From Saccharomonospora cyanea NA-134 (lineage in GTDB: Bacteria; Actinomycetota; Actinomycetes; Mycobacteriales; Pseudonocardiaceae): a stretch of 64,000 nt of DNA. Where the stretch lies: contig NZ_CM001440.1 of assembly GCF_000244975.1 (NCBI RefSeq), forward strand, positions 1,849,538-1,913,537. Reading direction: 5' to 3'. The translations under genes were made by a program, and so were the position numbers. This document shows, in pieces, positions 37,333 through 45,495 of the stretch (its first letter is position 1; each line of letters starts with the position of its first letter). The notes under the pieces were generated by a model. That model did no database searches. It worked only from the letters and a program-made list of their open reading frames with translations, and was not told the origin of the DNA.

Positions 37333-38664
37333 TCAGAGCACGGGCTCGCGCAGTGGCACCGCGACCAGCGCGGGATCGCCTGCCGGGCAGCCTCTGTCCA
37401 CCCACCGCGTGAGCCGCTCGGGCGCGAACAGTTCGTCGATGGCCATGAAGGCCGCTCCGACGAGCCCCGCCCGGTTGCTGAGCGCGGAGCGGGTGATGCG
37501 CAGCTCCCGTGTCGCGAGTGGCAGCGACCGCCGGTAGACGGTCTCGCGCACGGTGGCCAACAGCAGGTCGCCCGCCCGCGACACTCCGCCTCCGATGATC
37601 ACGAGTGCGGGGTTGTAGAAGCTGACGAGCGTCGCGAGCAGGTTGCCGATGAGCCGTCCCGCGCGGGTCAGCAGCTCCACCGACGTGCGGTCGCCACTCT
37701 GCGCGGCGCGGGAGATGTCGGCCGCCGTCACCGTGCCGGTGGAGGCGAGCACGTCGGCGAGGAACCGGCTGCGGCCCTCCTTCGCCGCGGCCAGCCCGTC
37801 CCTGGCCAGTGCCGCGCCACCCGCGTACGCCTCGAGGCAGCCCGTGTTCCCGCACCGGCACACCACGTCGTCCTCGTCGGAGGCCGCCGCGTGCCCGATG
37901 TCGCCCGCGCAGCCCTGGCTGCCGCGGTGCAACGTGCCGCCGGACACGAGTCCGGCGCCGATTCCGGTGCCGATCTTCACGTAGAGGATGTCCCGCTGGC
38001 CTTTCGCCGATCCGGCCCGCAGTTCGCCGAGCGCCATGGTGTTGACTTCGTTGTCCACCCAGACCGGGGTGTCGTAGCGGCGGGCGAGGCGGTCACGCAC
38101 CGGGTAGCCGTCCCAGCCGGGCATGATCGGCGGCGCACTCGGCCGCCCCGTGGCGAACTCCACCGGTCCCGGCAGGCCGATGCCCACCCCCCACACGGTG
38201 AGGCCCGGGTCGGCGAGTTCGGTGCGTACCCGGTCGAGCAGTTCGTCGAACACCTCCTCGACGCGGCCCAGCACGGTGTCCGGCCCCGTCGCGATGTCGA
38301 CCTCCTCGGTGTGCTCGGCCAGCACGGTCCCGGTGAGGTCGGTGACGCCGACGCTGATGCCGGTGGCACCGAGCTCCGCGGCGAGGATCACCCCTGCTCT
38401 CGCGCGGAACCGCAGCTCGCGAGGCGCACGACCACCGCTGGACGGGCCGAGCGCTCCCTCCTCCAGCAGTCCGCACGCTGTGAGCTGGTTCACCCGCTGT
38501 GTGACGACGGTGCGGCCGAGACCCGAACGTCTACCGATCTCGGGCCGGGTTCTCGCCGTGCCCGAACGCACGAGGTCGAGCACGGTGGCCAGGCTGTCGG
38601 CGTGGTCACCGACCGCCATCGTCGTGGTCGTCTGTCCGGATTGAGGCCCTTGCACCCATCCCAT
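37333..38664 (-). CDS. ROK-family transcriptional regulator
   Basis: 443 residues. An N-terminal winged helix (GRRSGLGRTVVTQRVNQLTACGLLEEG, about 44-70) is joined to a ROK sugar-kinase-like domain with the zinc-binding motif CRCGNTGCLEAY and GVGIGLPGPVEFATG. NagC/XylR-type ROK proteins repress sugar-uptake genes and are relieved by a sugar or sugar phosphate. No sugar genes are adjacent, so the regulon is elsewhere. Ends 13 bp from the der stop (convergent). ATG 38664; an internal ATG 16 codons later is possible. Confidence 0.88.
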   Translation of the reverse strand: MGWVQGPQSGQTTTTMAVGDHADSLATVLDLVRSGTARTRPEIGRRSGLGRTVVTQRVNQLTACGLLEEGALGPSSGGRAPRELRFRARAGVILAAELGATGISVGVTDLTGTVLAEHTEEVDIATGPDTVLGRVEEVFDELLDRVRTELADPGLTVWGVGIGLPGPVEFATGRPSAPPIMPGWDGYPVRDRLARRYDTPVWVDNEVNTMALGELRAGSAKGQRDILYVKIGTGIGAGLVSGGTLHRGSQGCAGDIGHAAASDEDDVVCRCGNTGCLEAYAGGAALARDGLAAAKEGRSRFLADVLASTGTVTAADISRAAQSGDRTSVELLTRAGRLIGNLLATLVSFYNPALVIIGGGVSRAGDLLLATVRETVYRRSLPLATRELRITRSALSNRAGLVGAAFMAIDELFAPERLTRWVDRGCPAGDPALVAVPLREPVL

Positions 38665-38780
38665 CTTTCCATCATGGGCCGCCTGGAGACGGCACTCTCG
38701 AGTGATGTGGTGGGATTGAACGGACGTCAGCAGGCGTTGCCCCCTGTGACGGCAGACGTGGTGAGGTCAGGAGGTTGACG

Positions 38781-39704
38781 GTGGATCGCAATCCGGAGCA
38801 GCTGTACGACCTGGACTCCGGGGTGTCCGTGCCGGAAGAGGCGGTGCTGCTCTACCACTTCGACGGGTTCGTCGACGCGGGCTCGGCAGGGAGGACCCTC
38901 GTCGAGCACCTGCGGTCGGAGTTCGACGGCCCCGTGGTGGCGCGGTTCGACGTCGACCGGCTGCTCGACTACCGTTCGCGGCGGCCCATGATGACGTTCG
39001 CCGCCGACCACTGGGCCGACTACGACGAGCCGGAACTGGCCGTGCGGCTGCTGCACGACTCCGACGGGACGCCGTTGTTGCTGTTCACCGGTCCGGAACC
39101 CGACACGAAGTGGGAGACGTTCGCCGCCGCCGTGCGCGGTCTCGTCCAGCGGTGGCGGGTGCGGCTGTCGGTGACCGCTCACGGTATCCCGATGGGCGTG
39201 CCGCACACGAGGCCGCTGGGTATCACCGCCCACGCGACCCGTCCCGAGCTCGTGCGGAGTCACCGGGTCACCTTCAACCACGTGCAGGTGCCGGGCAGCG
39301 CGGCGGCGTTGTTGCAGTACCGGCTCGGGCAGGCCGGGCACGACGCGATGGGTTTCGCCGCTCACGTCCCGCAGTATCTCGCGCAGTCGCGTTACCCGGC
39401 CGCCGCGTTGCGGCTCTTCGACGCCGTGACCGAGGTGACCGGCCTGCGTGTTCCCCTGGCCGACCTGCGGGAGGCGGCACACGCCGCGAACCTGGAGATC
39501 GACCGGCAGGTGCGGGAGAGCACCGAGGTCGCGGACGTGGTCGCCGCGCTGGAACGCCAGTACGACGCCTTCACCGAGGCGAGCCCGGAGAGCAACCTGC
39601 TCGCCGACGCCGACGAGATGCCCAGTGGCGACGAGCTGGCCGAGCACTTCGAGCGGTTCCTGGCCGAGCAGCAACAGGGCCGTTCCGAGCCGGGGGAGGG
39701 CTGA
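38781..39704 (+). CDS. PAC2-family protein
   Basis: 307 residues from GTG 38781, which has AGGAGG at 38769-38774; TTG 38775 overlaps that ribosome-binding site and is unlikely. The PAC2 (proteasome assembly chaperone 2-like) fold is seen in LLYHFDGFVDAGSAGRTLVEHL and MTFAADHWADYDEPELAVRLLHDSDGTPLLLFTGPEPDTKWE, with GITAHATRPELVRSH later. Actinobacteria have proteasomes, but a direct assembly role for bacterial PAC2 proteins is not proven. Divergent from the ROK regulator. Confidence 0.88.
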   Translation: MDRNPEQLYDLDSGVSVPEEAVLLYHFDGFVDAGSAGRTLVEHLRSEFDGPVVARFDVDRLLDYRSRRPMMTFAADHWADYDEPELAVRLLHDSDGTPLLLFTGPEPDTKWETFAAAVRGLVQRWRVRLSVTAHGIPMGVPHTRPLGITAHATRPELVRSHRVTFNHVQVPGSAAALLQYRLGQAGHDAMGFAAHVPQYLAQSRYPAAALRLFDAVTEVTGLRVPLADLREAAHAANLEIDRQVRESTEVADVVAALERQYDAFTEASPESNLLADADEMPSGDELAEHFERFLAEQQQGRSEPGEG

Positions 39705-39763
39705 CGGCCCGACCGCGGACCGTTTCCCGGCCCGATCCGCCCCTTCGCCGGTGCGCGGGCTGC

Positions 39764-39769
39764 TAGGTT
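39764..39769 (+). promoter_or_regulatory. -10 hexamer TAGGTT, leaderless type
   Basis: TAGGTT is 6 nt upstream of GTG 39776, in the 71-bp gap after the PAC2 gene. Confidence 0.5.
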
Positions 39770-39775
39770 CGCCTC

Positions 39776-40093
39776 GTGACGTTCGAAGGCAGCGTGGTGC
39801 GGCGGCTGTTGCTGCTGCTCGCGCTGCTGCCCGCTCTCCTGCTCGCCGTGTCGGCGGCAGGGGAGGCCGGCCCGCTCGGGCTCGCCACGGTGCTGGCCAC
39901 GAGCGTGGCCGCCGCACTCGTGGGGTCCGCGGCCGCGCTCTGCTCCGCCCGCCGGTGCGCTCCCGCTCGGCTGTTGCGCGCCCGTCACCGGCAACGAGCG
40001 CGGCGGGCACTCGTCCTCCGCCTCTTCGACCCCGACGCTGAAGGTCGTACGCGACCGCGAGCTCCGTCACTGGGCAGCGCCGACACCGCCTGA
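39776..40093 (+). CDS. Small membrane protein (DUF6412-like) preceding YidC
   Basis: 105 residues from GTG 39776: two hydrophobic segments (10-30 and 38-57) and an arginine-rich C-terminal half (RRCAPARLLRARHRQRARRALVLRLFDPDAEGRTRPRAP). Small proteins of this layout are encoded next to the second yidC gene in many actinomycetes and are, as I recall, listed as DUF6412. The positive tail could lie on the membrane or contact ribosomes; this is inference. Confidence 0.65.
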   Translation: MTFEGSVVRRLLLLLALLPALLLAVSAAGEAGPLGLATVLATSVAAALVGSAAALCSARRCAPARLLRARHRQRARRALVLRLFDPDAEGRTRPRAPSLGSADTA

Positions 40094-40164
40094 CTCCCAC
40101 GCCGAGCCGGGCGGTCACCGAACGCTGTCCTGGTCTCTTCTCGACGTGACGGAGTAACTCCCCG

Positions 40165-41025
40165 ATGTTCGATGTCCTCCTCCTACCCGTTTCCGCCGTC
40201 CTCTGGTTCTGGCACCGCGTCACAGGCAGCCTCCTCGACCCCGACAGCGGGTCGGCGTGGGCGCTGGCGATCGTCTTCCTCGTCTTCTCCGTTCGCGCGC
40301 TACTGGTGAGACCCACGCTGAGCCAGCTCCGCGCGGCCCGCCGCATGCGGGACCTCGCGCCACACGTGCAGCGCATCCGCGCGAAGTACCGCGATGACCG
40401 CGCGCGGACGGCACAGGAGATCCAGAAGCTGCACGCCGACCACGGCACCAGCATGCTCGCGGGCTGCCTGCCCGCACTGCTGCAGATACCCGTGTTCCTG
40501 AGCCTGTTCTGGGTGTTGCGTGGCTTCGCTCCCGAAGCTCGGACCAACCACGTGTTCGACCGGGAGGGCGTGGAATCGTTCCTGGGCGCCGACCTGTTCG
40601 GTGCGAAACTCGGCAACTGGCTCAGTCAGTCCACGGCGGAACTCGCGGCGTTCGGCACCGACCGGCTGCACATGGTCGCCGTCGGCGGCCCCTTGCTGCT
40701 CGTCGCGAGCCTTGCGACGTACCTGTCGATGCGGATGTCCTTGTGGCGGCAGGGCGACACCGCCGCCGTGGGAGGGCCGGCCGTGTTCGGCAAGACCATG
40801 GTGTACCTCGCCCCTGCGGGCATGCTGCTCTCCGGAGCGTTGTTTCCCGTGCCACTCGGGGTCCTGCTGTACTTCCTCGCCAACAACCTGTGGACGTTCG
40901 GTCAGCAGTACGTCCTCACCCGGGTGCTGGATCGTGAGGAGGAACGAGCGCGCGCCGTGCGGCCGAAGGCCGCCGGACCGCGGCCGGGCCAGAAACCCCG
41001 ACGGAACGGCCCCCGGTCGGCCTGA
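40165..41025 (+). CDS. YidC/Oxa1-family membrane protein insertase, short paralogue
   Basis: 286 residues from ATG 40165. The Oxa1 core is present: AIVFLVFSVRALLVRPTLSQLRAARRMRDLAPHVQRIRAKY, then GCLPALLQIPVFLSLFWVLRG, with the arginine expected in the hydrophilic groove, and LFPVPLGVLLYFLANNLWTFGQQYVL. The main actinobacterial yidC lies at oriC after rpmH-rnpA, so this copy (no rpmH neighbours) is probably a specialised second insertase. The basic C-terminal tail may bind ribosomes. A strong hairpin follows. Confidence 0.9.
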   Translation: MFDVLLLPVSAVLWFWHRVTGSLLDPDSGSAWALAIVFLVFSVRALLVRPTLSQLRAARRMRDLAPHVQRIRAKYRDDRARTAQEIQKLHADHGTSMLAGCLPALLQIPVFLSLFWVLRGFAPEARTNHVFDREGVESFLGADLFGAKLGNWLSQSTAELAAFGTDRLHMVAVGGPLLLVASLATYLSMRMSLWRQGDTAAVGGPAVFGKTMVYLAPAGMLLSGALFPVPLGVLLYFLANNLWTFGQQYVLTRVLDREEERARAVRPKAAGPRPGQKPRRNGPRSA

Positions 41026-41032
41026 ACGACGA

Positions 41033-41062
41033 AACCCCGCCCCGGTGGTCCGGGGCGGGGTT
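41033..41062. terminator. Bidirectional terminator between yidC and the tRNA cluster
   Basis: aaccccgccccgg (41033-41045) and ccggggcggggtt (41050-41062) form a perfect 13-bp stem with a TGGT loop. It serves the plus-strand yidC gene and the minus-strand Gly-Cys-Val tRNA transcript. Confidence 0.85.
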
Positions 41063-41068
41063 CGGTGG

Positions 41069-41140
41069 TGCGCGATACTGGGATCGAACCAGTGACCTCT
41101 ACCGTGTCAAGGTAGCGCTCTCCCGCTGAGCTAATCGCGC
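41069..41140 (-). tRNA. tRNA-Val (GAC)
   Basis: On the minus strand the acceptor arm GCGCGAT pairs with ATCGCGC; the anticodon stem CTACC/GGTAG encloses TTGACAC, giving anticodon GAC; the T arm is GGTTCGATCC. CCA is encoded directly after the discriminator A (41066-41068). Third in the minus-strand order Gly-Cys-Val. Confidence 0.95.
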
Positions 41141-41141
41141 G

Positions 41142-41213
41142 AGGCGGAGACGGGAATCGAACCCGTGTACAGGGCTTTGCAGGCCCTTGCCTGAACCACT
41201 CGGCCACTCCGCC
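41142..41213 (-). tRNA. tRNA-Cys (GCA)
   Basis: Acceptor arm GGCGGAG/CTCCGCC, discriminator T, anticodon loop CTGCAAA with anticodon GCA, T arm GGGTTCGATTCCC. One base separates it from tRNA-Val, so they are cut from one precursor. CCA is not encoded. Confidence 0.94.
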
Positions 41214-41267
41214 GTGGGTGTGAATCAAGCGCGAGCTCGATCCAACTGCGGAATGCCGCCGCAGTCG

Positions 41268-41340
41268 AGCGGACGACGGGACTCGAACCCGCGACCCTCA
41301 CCTTGGCAAGGTGATGCGCTACCAACTGCGCTACGTCCGC
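41268..41340 (-). tRNA. tRNA-Gly (GCC)
   Basis: Acceptor arm GCGGACG/CGTCCGC, anticodon stem TCACC/GGTGA with loop TTGCCAA, anticodon GCC, T arm GGGTTCGAGTCCC. First gene of the minus-strand tRNA transcript; TACAGT (41408 to 41403) upstream is a candidate -10. Confidence 0.95.
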
Positions 41341-41467
41341 AATCTCCGACTCGGTGTCACTCGGCCTTTCGGCCGGTGACCCCTCGTCGTCGTGTGTGAA
41401 GAACTGTATCCGATGCCCTTCCGGCCGTTTGCACGGGGGGTGGTCATGTTCTCGCGCAAGCCCGTGA

Positions 41468-41893
41468 TCAGCCGAGATCGTGCGGGATGAGCCTCGTGAG
41501 CGCGTCGTCGACGTCGACCCACAGGTGCTCGTTGCCGGGCAGCACGACGTCGTAGGTCTGGTCGAGGAAGTCGGCGAGCTCCTGGGCGGAGGCCTCGAAC
41601 ATCGCGTGACCGGACGGCGAGTTCAGTTCGACGAAGACGGAGTCGGGGTCCTCGATCGACGGCTTGATGCGCACGTCGCCGTCCCCCGCCTCCCCGAGGA
41701 GGCCGTCGGCCAGGAGGTCGCGGGCGAAGACCCACTCGACCCAGCCGGCGCGTCCGGTGCGGAACGCCGCCACGACCGCGTACGGGTCGCGGGTGTCGTA
41801 CCGCAGTTCCACCTTCACCGGAACCGGAGGCGTTCGCGGTGCCAGAAGGTCGAAGACCGCCGTGGACCGGAGCGTGACGTGATCGTTTCGCAT
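41468..41893 (-). CDS. ssgB: SsgB-like sporulation/cell-division regulator
   Basis: 141 residues from ATG 41893 with AGAAGGG upstream. SsgA-like proteins (SALPs) occur only in actinobacteria; SsgB in Streptomyces marks division sites and recruits FtsZ. The typical core VKVELRYDTRDPYAVVAAFRTGRAGWVEWVFARDLLADGLLG and PDSVFVELNSPSGHAMFEASAQELADFLDQTY is complete. In Streptomyces coelicolor ssgB lies close to thrS and the PIM genes, and the same neighbourhood is seen here, which supports the SsgB assignment. The frame is open upstream to 42241 but without coding character. Confidence 0.9.
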   Translation of the reverse strand: MRNDHVTLRSTAVFDLLAPRTPPVPVKVELRYDTRDPYAVVAAFRTGRAGWVEWVFARDLLADGLLGEAGDGDVRIKPSIEDPDSVFVELNSPSGHAMFEASAQELADFLDQTYDVVLPGNEHLWVDVDDALTRLIPHDLG

Positions 41894-42249
41894 GTCGTTA
41901 CCCTTCTGCTCCCTTCCGGCCGGCTTCGGCCGTGTCCTACGGGTGTGACGCACTCCGGCGCCGGTTCGATCACCCTGAGTTCGAACATCACCCAAACGTG
42001 TGTGTCGCGTGGGAGGCCCTGGTACATCCTGCTTGCTTCGTCCGGCGAAGGACAGACAAGTCGCGCGAATGTTGCAGCAGACACCTGCCGGGGTCGGGAT
42101 CGCCTTGCGGTCTCTTTCGGCTGCACGTCGACGTGTCACCAGTGGAAACAGTGCCGGTGTCTCACCGCGACCCCGCCGCCCCTCCACGAAAGGGGACCCC
42201 GCTTTCGGGGCGCGATCAGCCTCCGCTACAGTTGTTCCCACAACAGCAA
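41894..42249. promoter_or_regulatory. Divergent non-coding region between ssgB and tRNA-Val (CAC)
   Basis: 356 bp without a credible gene. It holds a direct repeat of gttcga...tcaccc (41964-41975 and 41979-41993), close to where an ssgB promoter should lie; a hairpin with cgaaag (42187-42192) and ctttcg (42202-42207); and TACAGT (42227-42232), the likely -10 of the plus-strand tRNA. Open frames here run through the tRNA and are not real. Confidence 0.5.
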
Positions 42250-42321
42250 AGGGCGATTAGCTCAGCGGGAGAGCGCTTCGTTCACACCGAAGAGGTCACT
42301 GGTTCGATCCCAGTATCGCCC
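42250..42321 (+). tRNA. tRNA-Val (CAC)
   Basis: Acceptor arm GGGCGAT/ATCGCCC, D arm TAGCTCAGCGGGAGAGC, anticodon stem CTTCG/CGAAG around TTCACAC (anticodon CAC), T arm GGTTCGATCC. It is almost identical in the D and T arms to the tRNA-Val (GAC) on the other strand. TACAGT is 17 bp upstream and an intrinsic terminator follows. Confidence 0.95.
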
Positions 42322-42350
42322 ACCACGACAATTCAGTTGTTTTCGTAGTC

Positions 42351-42376
42351 AGACCCGGCATCCGCCGGGTCTTTCT
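42351..42376 (+). terminator. Intrinsic terminator of tRNA-Val (CAC)
   Basis: agacccggc (42351-42359) pairs perfectly with gccgggtct (42364-42372) around a 4-nt loop, followed by TTCTC. This is the clearest U-tailed terminator in the window. Confidence 0.85.
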
Positions 42377-42387
42377 CATGTTCCCTT

Positions 42388-42414
42388 GGTCACTGGTTCC
42401 AACCAGCCACGACA
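42388..42414 (+). repeat. Degenerate copy of tRNA-Val 3' end
   Basis: ggtcactggttc (42388-42399) repeats tRNA positions 42294-42305 exactly, and ccag followed by ccacgaca (42403-42414) matches the end of the tRNA and its flank, with an internal gap of about 10 nt. The copy lies 94 bp from the original, beyond the terminator. Confidence 0.5.
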
Positions 42415-42584
42415 GGCACACACCCCGGCCCGAGTGAACAGTTCGGACACGGTGCGCTGCCGGTCTCGTGGTACCGGCGGAGCAGTGGTCCGCGACCGGG
42501 TGGTACGTGGCCGCGGACACCACCCACTACGGTGGGTGCCCGCTCACTCACGGCGACAAACGATGTTCTTCTGGTGTTCGCCAC
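42390..42584 (-). CDS. Possible small Cys-containing protein, uncertain
   Basis: A 64-codon frame from GTG 42584. The central part, PLLRRYHETGSAPCPNCSLG, loosely resembles the R-x-H-x-x-G-E-x-x-C-x-x-C pattern of small actinobacterial and phage proteins. Its codons (AGA, ACA, TTT) are unlike neighbouring genes, its last codons lie in the tRNA-derived repeat, and no ribosome-binding site is clear. It may be a remnant or no gene at all. Confidence 0.2.
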   Translation of the reverse strand: MANTRRTSFVAVSERAPTVVGGVRGHVPPGRGPLLRRYHETGSAPCPNCSLGPGCVPVVAGWNQ

Positions 42585-42854
42585 GATGCCTCGTCGACGT
42601 CGTGGGCTCGGAGGTCGTCGGGAGTGACCTGGCCGGGGTCGGGAACATTCGTTCTCGGTGCTCTCCACGGTAGCGAGCGTTCCGGCGATTGTGACAATCC
42701 TGTAACCACGCCCACGATGTGCTCGGCGCCACAGTGCGGGGCGCCGTCGATGTGATGTCCTGGGGAGCTCGTCGTCGTGACCCGGGGCCGGGGCGGCCGA
42801 TGCGAGGACTAGCATCGTGCGTGCACGTCAAACCACGTTTTCAAGGGAGTTCCC

Positions 42855-44933
42855 GTGTCGCAGTCGTCGTCCGCCGCAGTCTCGTCCGCCTCGCGCGTGG
42901 TGGTGCGAGCAGGCACTACGGCGGGTGCCGCGGTGCGTGAGGCGGGTTACCCCAGCAAGGGCGCCGAGGCCGTGGTCGTCGTGCGCGATCCCTCCGGTGC
43001 TCTCCGCGATCTCGCGTGGGTTCCCGATGCCGACGTCGAGGTGGAGCCGGTCGCGGCCAACACCGAGGACGGCAGGAGTGTGATCCGGCACTCGGCGGCA
43101 CACGTGCTCGCGCAGGCCGTGCAGCAGCAGTTCCCCGAGGCGAAGCTGGGCATCGGGCCGCCCGTCAAGGACGGCTTCTACTACGACTTCGCGGTCGACC
43201 GGCCGTTCACGCCAGAGGACCTCCAGGCGCTCGAGAAGCGCATGAAGCAGATCATCAAGGGCGCCCAGCAGTTCTCGCGCCGCGTGGTCGCCTCGGTGGA
43301 GGCGGCCAGGGCCGAGCTCGCCGACGAGCCGTTCAAGCTCGAACTGGTGGACCTCAAGTCGGGCGGTGAGGCCGACTCCGTCGACACCTCCGAGGTGATG
43401 GAGGTCGGCGCGGGCGAGCTGACCGTCTACGACAACCTCGACCCGCGCACCAAGGAGCGCGTGTGGGGTGACCTGTGCCGGGGTCCGCACGTGCCCACCA
43501 CCAAGTACATCCCCGCCTTCAAGCTCACCCGCGTCGCGGCGGCGTACTGGCGCGGCGACGAGAAGAACCCACAGCTGCAGCGCATCTACGGCACCGCGTG
43601 GGAGTCGCAGGAGGCGCAGGAGCACTACCTCGAGATGCTGGCGGAGGCCGAGCGGCGCGACCACCGCAGGCTCGGCGCGGAACTCGACCTGTTCTCGTTC
43701 CCCGACGAGATCGGTTCCGGGCTGCCCGTCTTCCACCCCAAGGGGGGTGTGATCCGCAAGCAGCTGGAGGACTACTCGCGTCGCCGCCACGAGGAGGCGG
43801 GCTACGAGTTCGTCAACACCCCGCACATCACCAAGGGGCAGTTGTTCGAGACCTCCGGTCACCTCGACTGGTACCGCGAGGGGATGTACCCGGGCATGCA
43901 CCTCGACGCGGAGTACGACGACGACGGTGAAGTGCGCAAGCCCGGCCAGGAGTACTTCCTGAAGCCGATGAACTGCCCGATGCACAACCTCATCTACCGC
44001 TCGCGGGGCCGCAGCTACCGTGAGCTGCCGCTGCGGTTGTTCGAGTTCGGCACGGTGTACCGCTACGAGAAGTCCGGTGTCGTGCACGGCCTCACCCGGG
44101 CGAGGGGCTTCACCCAGGACGACGCGCACATCTACTGCACCGTCGACCAGATGCAGGACGAGATCAAGTCGCTGCTGCAGTTCGTGCTCGACCTGCTGCG
44201 CGACTACGGCCTCGACGACTTCTACCTGGAGCTGTCCACACGCGACCCCGAGAAGTCCATCGGCAGTGACGAGGACTGGGAGCGGGCCACCAACGCGCTG
44301 CGGGAGGCGGCCGAGTCGAGTGGTCTGGAACTGGTGCTCGACCCGGGTGGCGCGGCGTTCTACGCGCCGAAGATCAGCGTGCAGGCCAAGGACGCCATCG
44401 GCCGGAGTTGGCAGATGTCGACCATCCAGGTCGACATGATGCTGCCCGAGAGGTTTGGGCTGGAGTACCAGGCCGCCGACGGCTCCCGGCAGCAACCGGT
44501 GATGATCCACCGGGCCCTGTTCGGGTCGATGGAGCGGTTCTTCGGCGTGCTCACCGAGCACTACGCGGGGGCGTTCCCGGCCTGGCTGTCACCGGTTCAG
44601 GTCGTGGGCATCCCCATTGCCGACGCACACGTCGAGCACCTGCGCGGCGTGGAGAAGGCGTTGCGCGACCGGGGGATCCGGGTCGAGGTCGACACCAGTG
44701 ACGACCGCATGCAGAAGAAGATCCGCACGCACACCACGCAGAAGGTGCCGTTCCTGTTGCTCGCGGGCGCCAAGGACGTGGAGGCGGGCGCCGTGTCGTT
44801 CCGGTTCCGCGACGGCAGCCAGATCAACGGCGTCCCGGTGGCGACGGCCGTGGAGGCCGTGGCCGACTGGGTCGCGCGCCGCGAGAACGCGTCGCCGACG
44901 GCGGAGGCGCTGGGAGCGTTCGTTGACCGGTGA
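42855..44933 (+). CDS. thrS: Threonyl-tRNA synthetase
   Basis: 692 residues from GTG 42855 with AAGGGA at 42843-42848. A TGS-like N-terminal domain (about 14-75) is followed by the editing domain with [17 protein letters not shown] (HxxxH metal site) and the class II catalytic core with [59 protein letters not shown], then the anticodon-binding domain. First gene of the thrS-Ap4A phosphorylase-PIM cluster. Confidence 0.97.
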   Translation: MSQSSSAAVSSASRVVVRAGTTAGAAVREAGYPSKGAEAVVVVRDPSGALRDLAWVPDADVEVEPVAANTEDGRSVIRHSAAHVLAQAVQQQFPEAKLGIGPPVKDGFYYDFAVDRPFTPEDLQALEKRMKQIIKGAQQFSRRVVASVEAARAELADEPFKLELVDLKSGGEADSVDTSEVMEVGAGELTVYDNLDPRTKERVWGDLCRGPHVPTTKYIPAFKLTRVAAAYWRGDEKNPQLQRIYGTAWESQEAQEHYLEMLAEAERRDHRRLGAELDLFSFPDEIGSGLPVFHPKGGVIRKQLEDYSRRRHEEAGYEFVNTPHITKGQLFETSGHLDWYREGMYPGMHLDAEYDDDGEVRKPGQEYFLKPMNCPMHNLIYRSRGRSYRELPLRLFEFGTVYRYEKSGVVHGLTRARGFTQDDAHIYCTVDQMQDEIKSLLQFVLDLLRDYGLDDFYLELSTRDPEKSIGSDEDWERATNALREAAESSGLELVLDPGGAAFYAPKISVQAKDAIGRSWQMSTIQVDMMLPERFGLEYQAADGSRQQPVMIHRALFGSMERFFGVLTEHYAGAFPAWLSPVQVVGIPIADAHVEHLRGVEKALRDRGIRVEVDTSDDRMQKKIRTHTTQKVPFLLLAGAKDVEAGAVSFRFRDGSQINGVPVATAVEAVADWVARRENASPTAEALGAFVDR

Positions 44934-45489
44934 CCGCGGGCCGGGCGAGAGCCCGCGCCGGGAGTTCGTGGAACAGGACGGGGTGGGGGTCGCCGACCAG
45001 CTTCAGCGGTTGTGGACCCCCCACCGGATGGCCTACATCAAGGGAGAGAACAAGCCCGACGGTGACGGCGAGGGTGGGTGCCCGTTCTGCCGCCTGGCCG
45101 GGCTGGACGACGAGACGGCGCTGATCCTCGCGCGCGGCGAGACCGTGTTCGCGGTGCTCAACCTCTACCCGTACAACCCGGGGCACCTCATGGTGGTGCC
45201 CTACCGGCACGTTGCCGACTACACGGACCTCACGGCCGAGGAGACGGCGGAGGTGGCCGAGTTCACCAAGCGGGCGATGCGGGTGATCAGGACGGTGTCG
45301 GCCGCCCACGGGTTCAACATCGGGCTGAACCAGGGGGTCGCCGCGGGGGCGGGAATCGCCGCCCACCTGCACCAGCACGTGGTACCGAGGTGGGGCGGCG
45401 ACTCCAACTTCATGCCGGTCGTCGGGCACACGAAGGTGTTGCCGCAGCTGCTCGGGCAGACCCGGGAGCTGCTCGCCGACGCGTGGTGA
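44923..45489 (+). CDS. HIT-family Ap4A phosphorylase (Rv2613c-like)
   Basis: 188 residues from TTG 44923, overlapping the end of thrS; GTG 44968 (173 aa) is an alternative with GGGAG upstream. The histidine triad is [32 protein letters not shown] and [18 protein letters not shown] match M. tuberculosis Rv2613c, a diadenosine tetraphosphate phosphorylase encoded after thrS. Aminoacyl-tRNA synthetases make Ap4A as a side product, so its position beside thrS makes biochemical sense. A Cys-x-x-Cys (CPFC) lies near residue 50. Confidence 0.9.
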   Translation: MTGDRGPGESPRREFVEQDGVGVADQLQRLWTPHRMAYIKGENKPDGDGEGGCPFCRLAGLDDETALILARGETVFAVLNLYPYNPGHLMVVPYRHVADYTDLTAEETAEVAEFTKRAMRVIRTVSAAHGFNIGLNQGVAAGAGIAAHLHQHVVPRWGGDSNFMPVVGHTKVLPQLLGQTRELLADAW

Positions 45490-45495
45490 GGCGGC

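Larger units (their letters stand above)
42373..42854. other. Gene-poor stretch between tRNA-Val and thrS
   Basis: About 480 bp with lower GC than the flanking genes and no convincing long gene. Contents: a degenerate copy of the tRNA-Val 3' end (42388-42414), a possible minus-strand small ORF (42390-42584), a gattgt-g-acaatc palindrome (42687-42699), a cggcgcc/ggcgccg hairpin (42724-42746) and a candidate thrS -10, TAGCAT (42810-42815). It could be the scar of a tRNA-integrated element. Confidence 0.45.

Noticed and set aside
41932-42348. Open frame running through the tRNA-Val (CAC) gene
   Set aside because: It includes the whole tRNA and its composition is unlike the neighbouring genes; there is no ribosome-binding site.
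42473-42520. T-box-like string (GGGTGGTAC followed by CCGCGG) upstream of thrS
   Set aside because: The conserved T-box core is interrupted by several bases, no specifier stem or antiterminator could be drawn, and thrS T-boxes are not expected in actinobacteria.
44968-45489. Shorter start for the Ap4A phosphorylase
   Set aside because: GTG 44968 has a moderate ribosome-binding site, but the longer TTG 44923 form matches the length of the mycobacterial homologue better. Kept only as an alternative.
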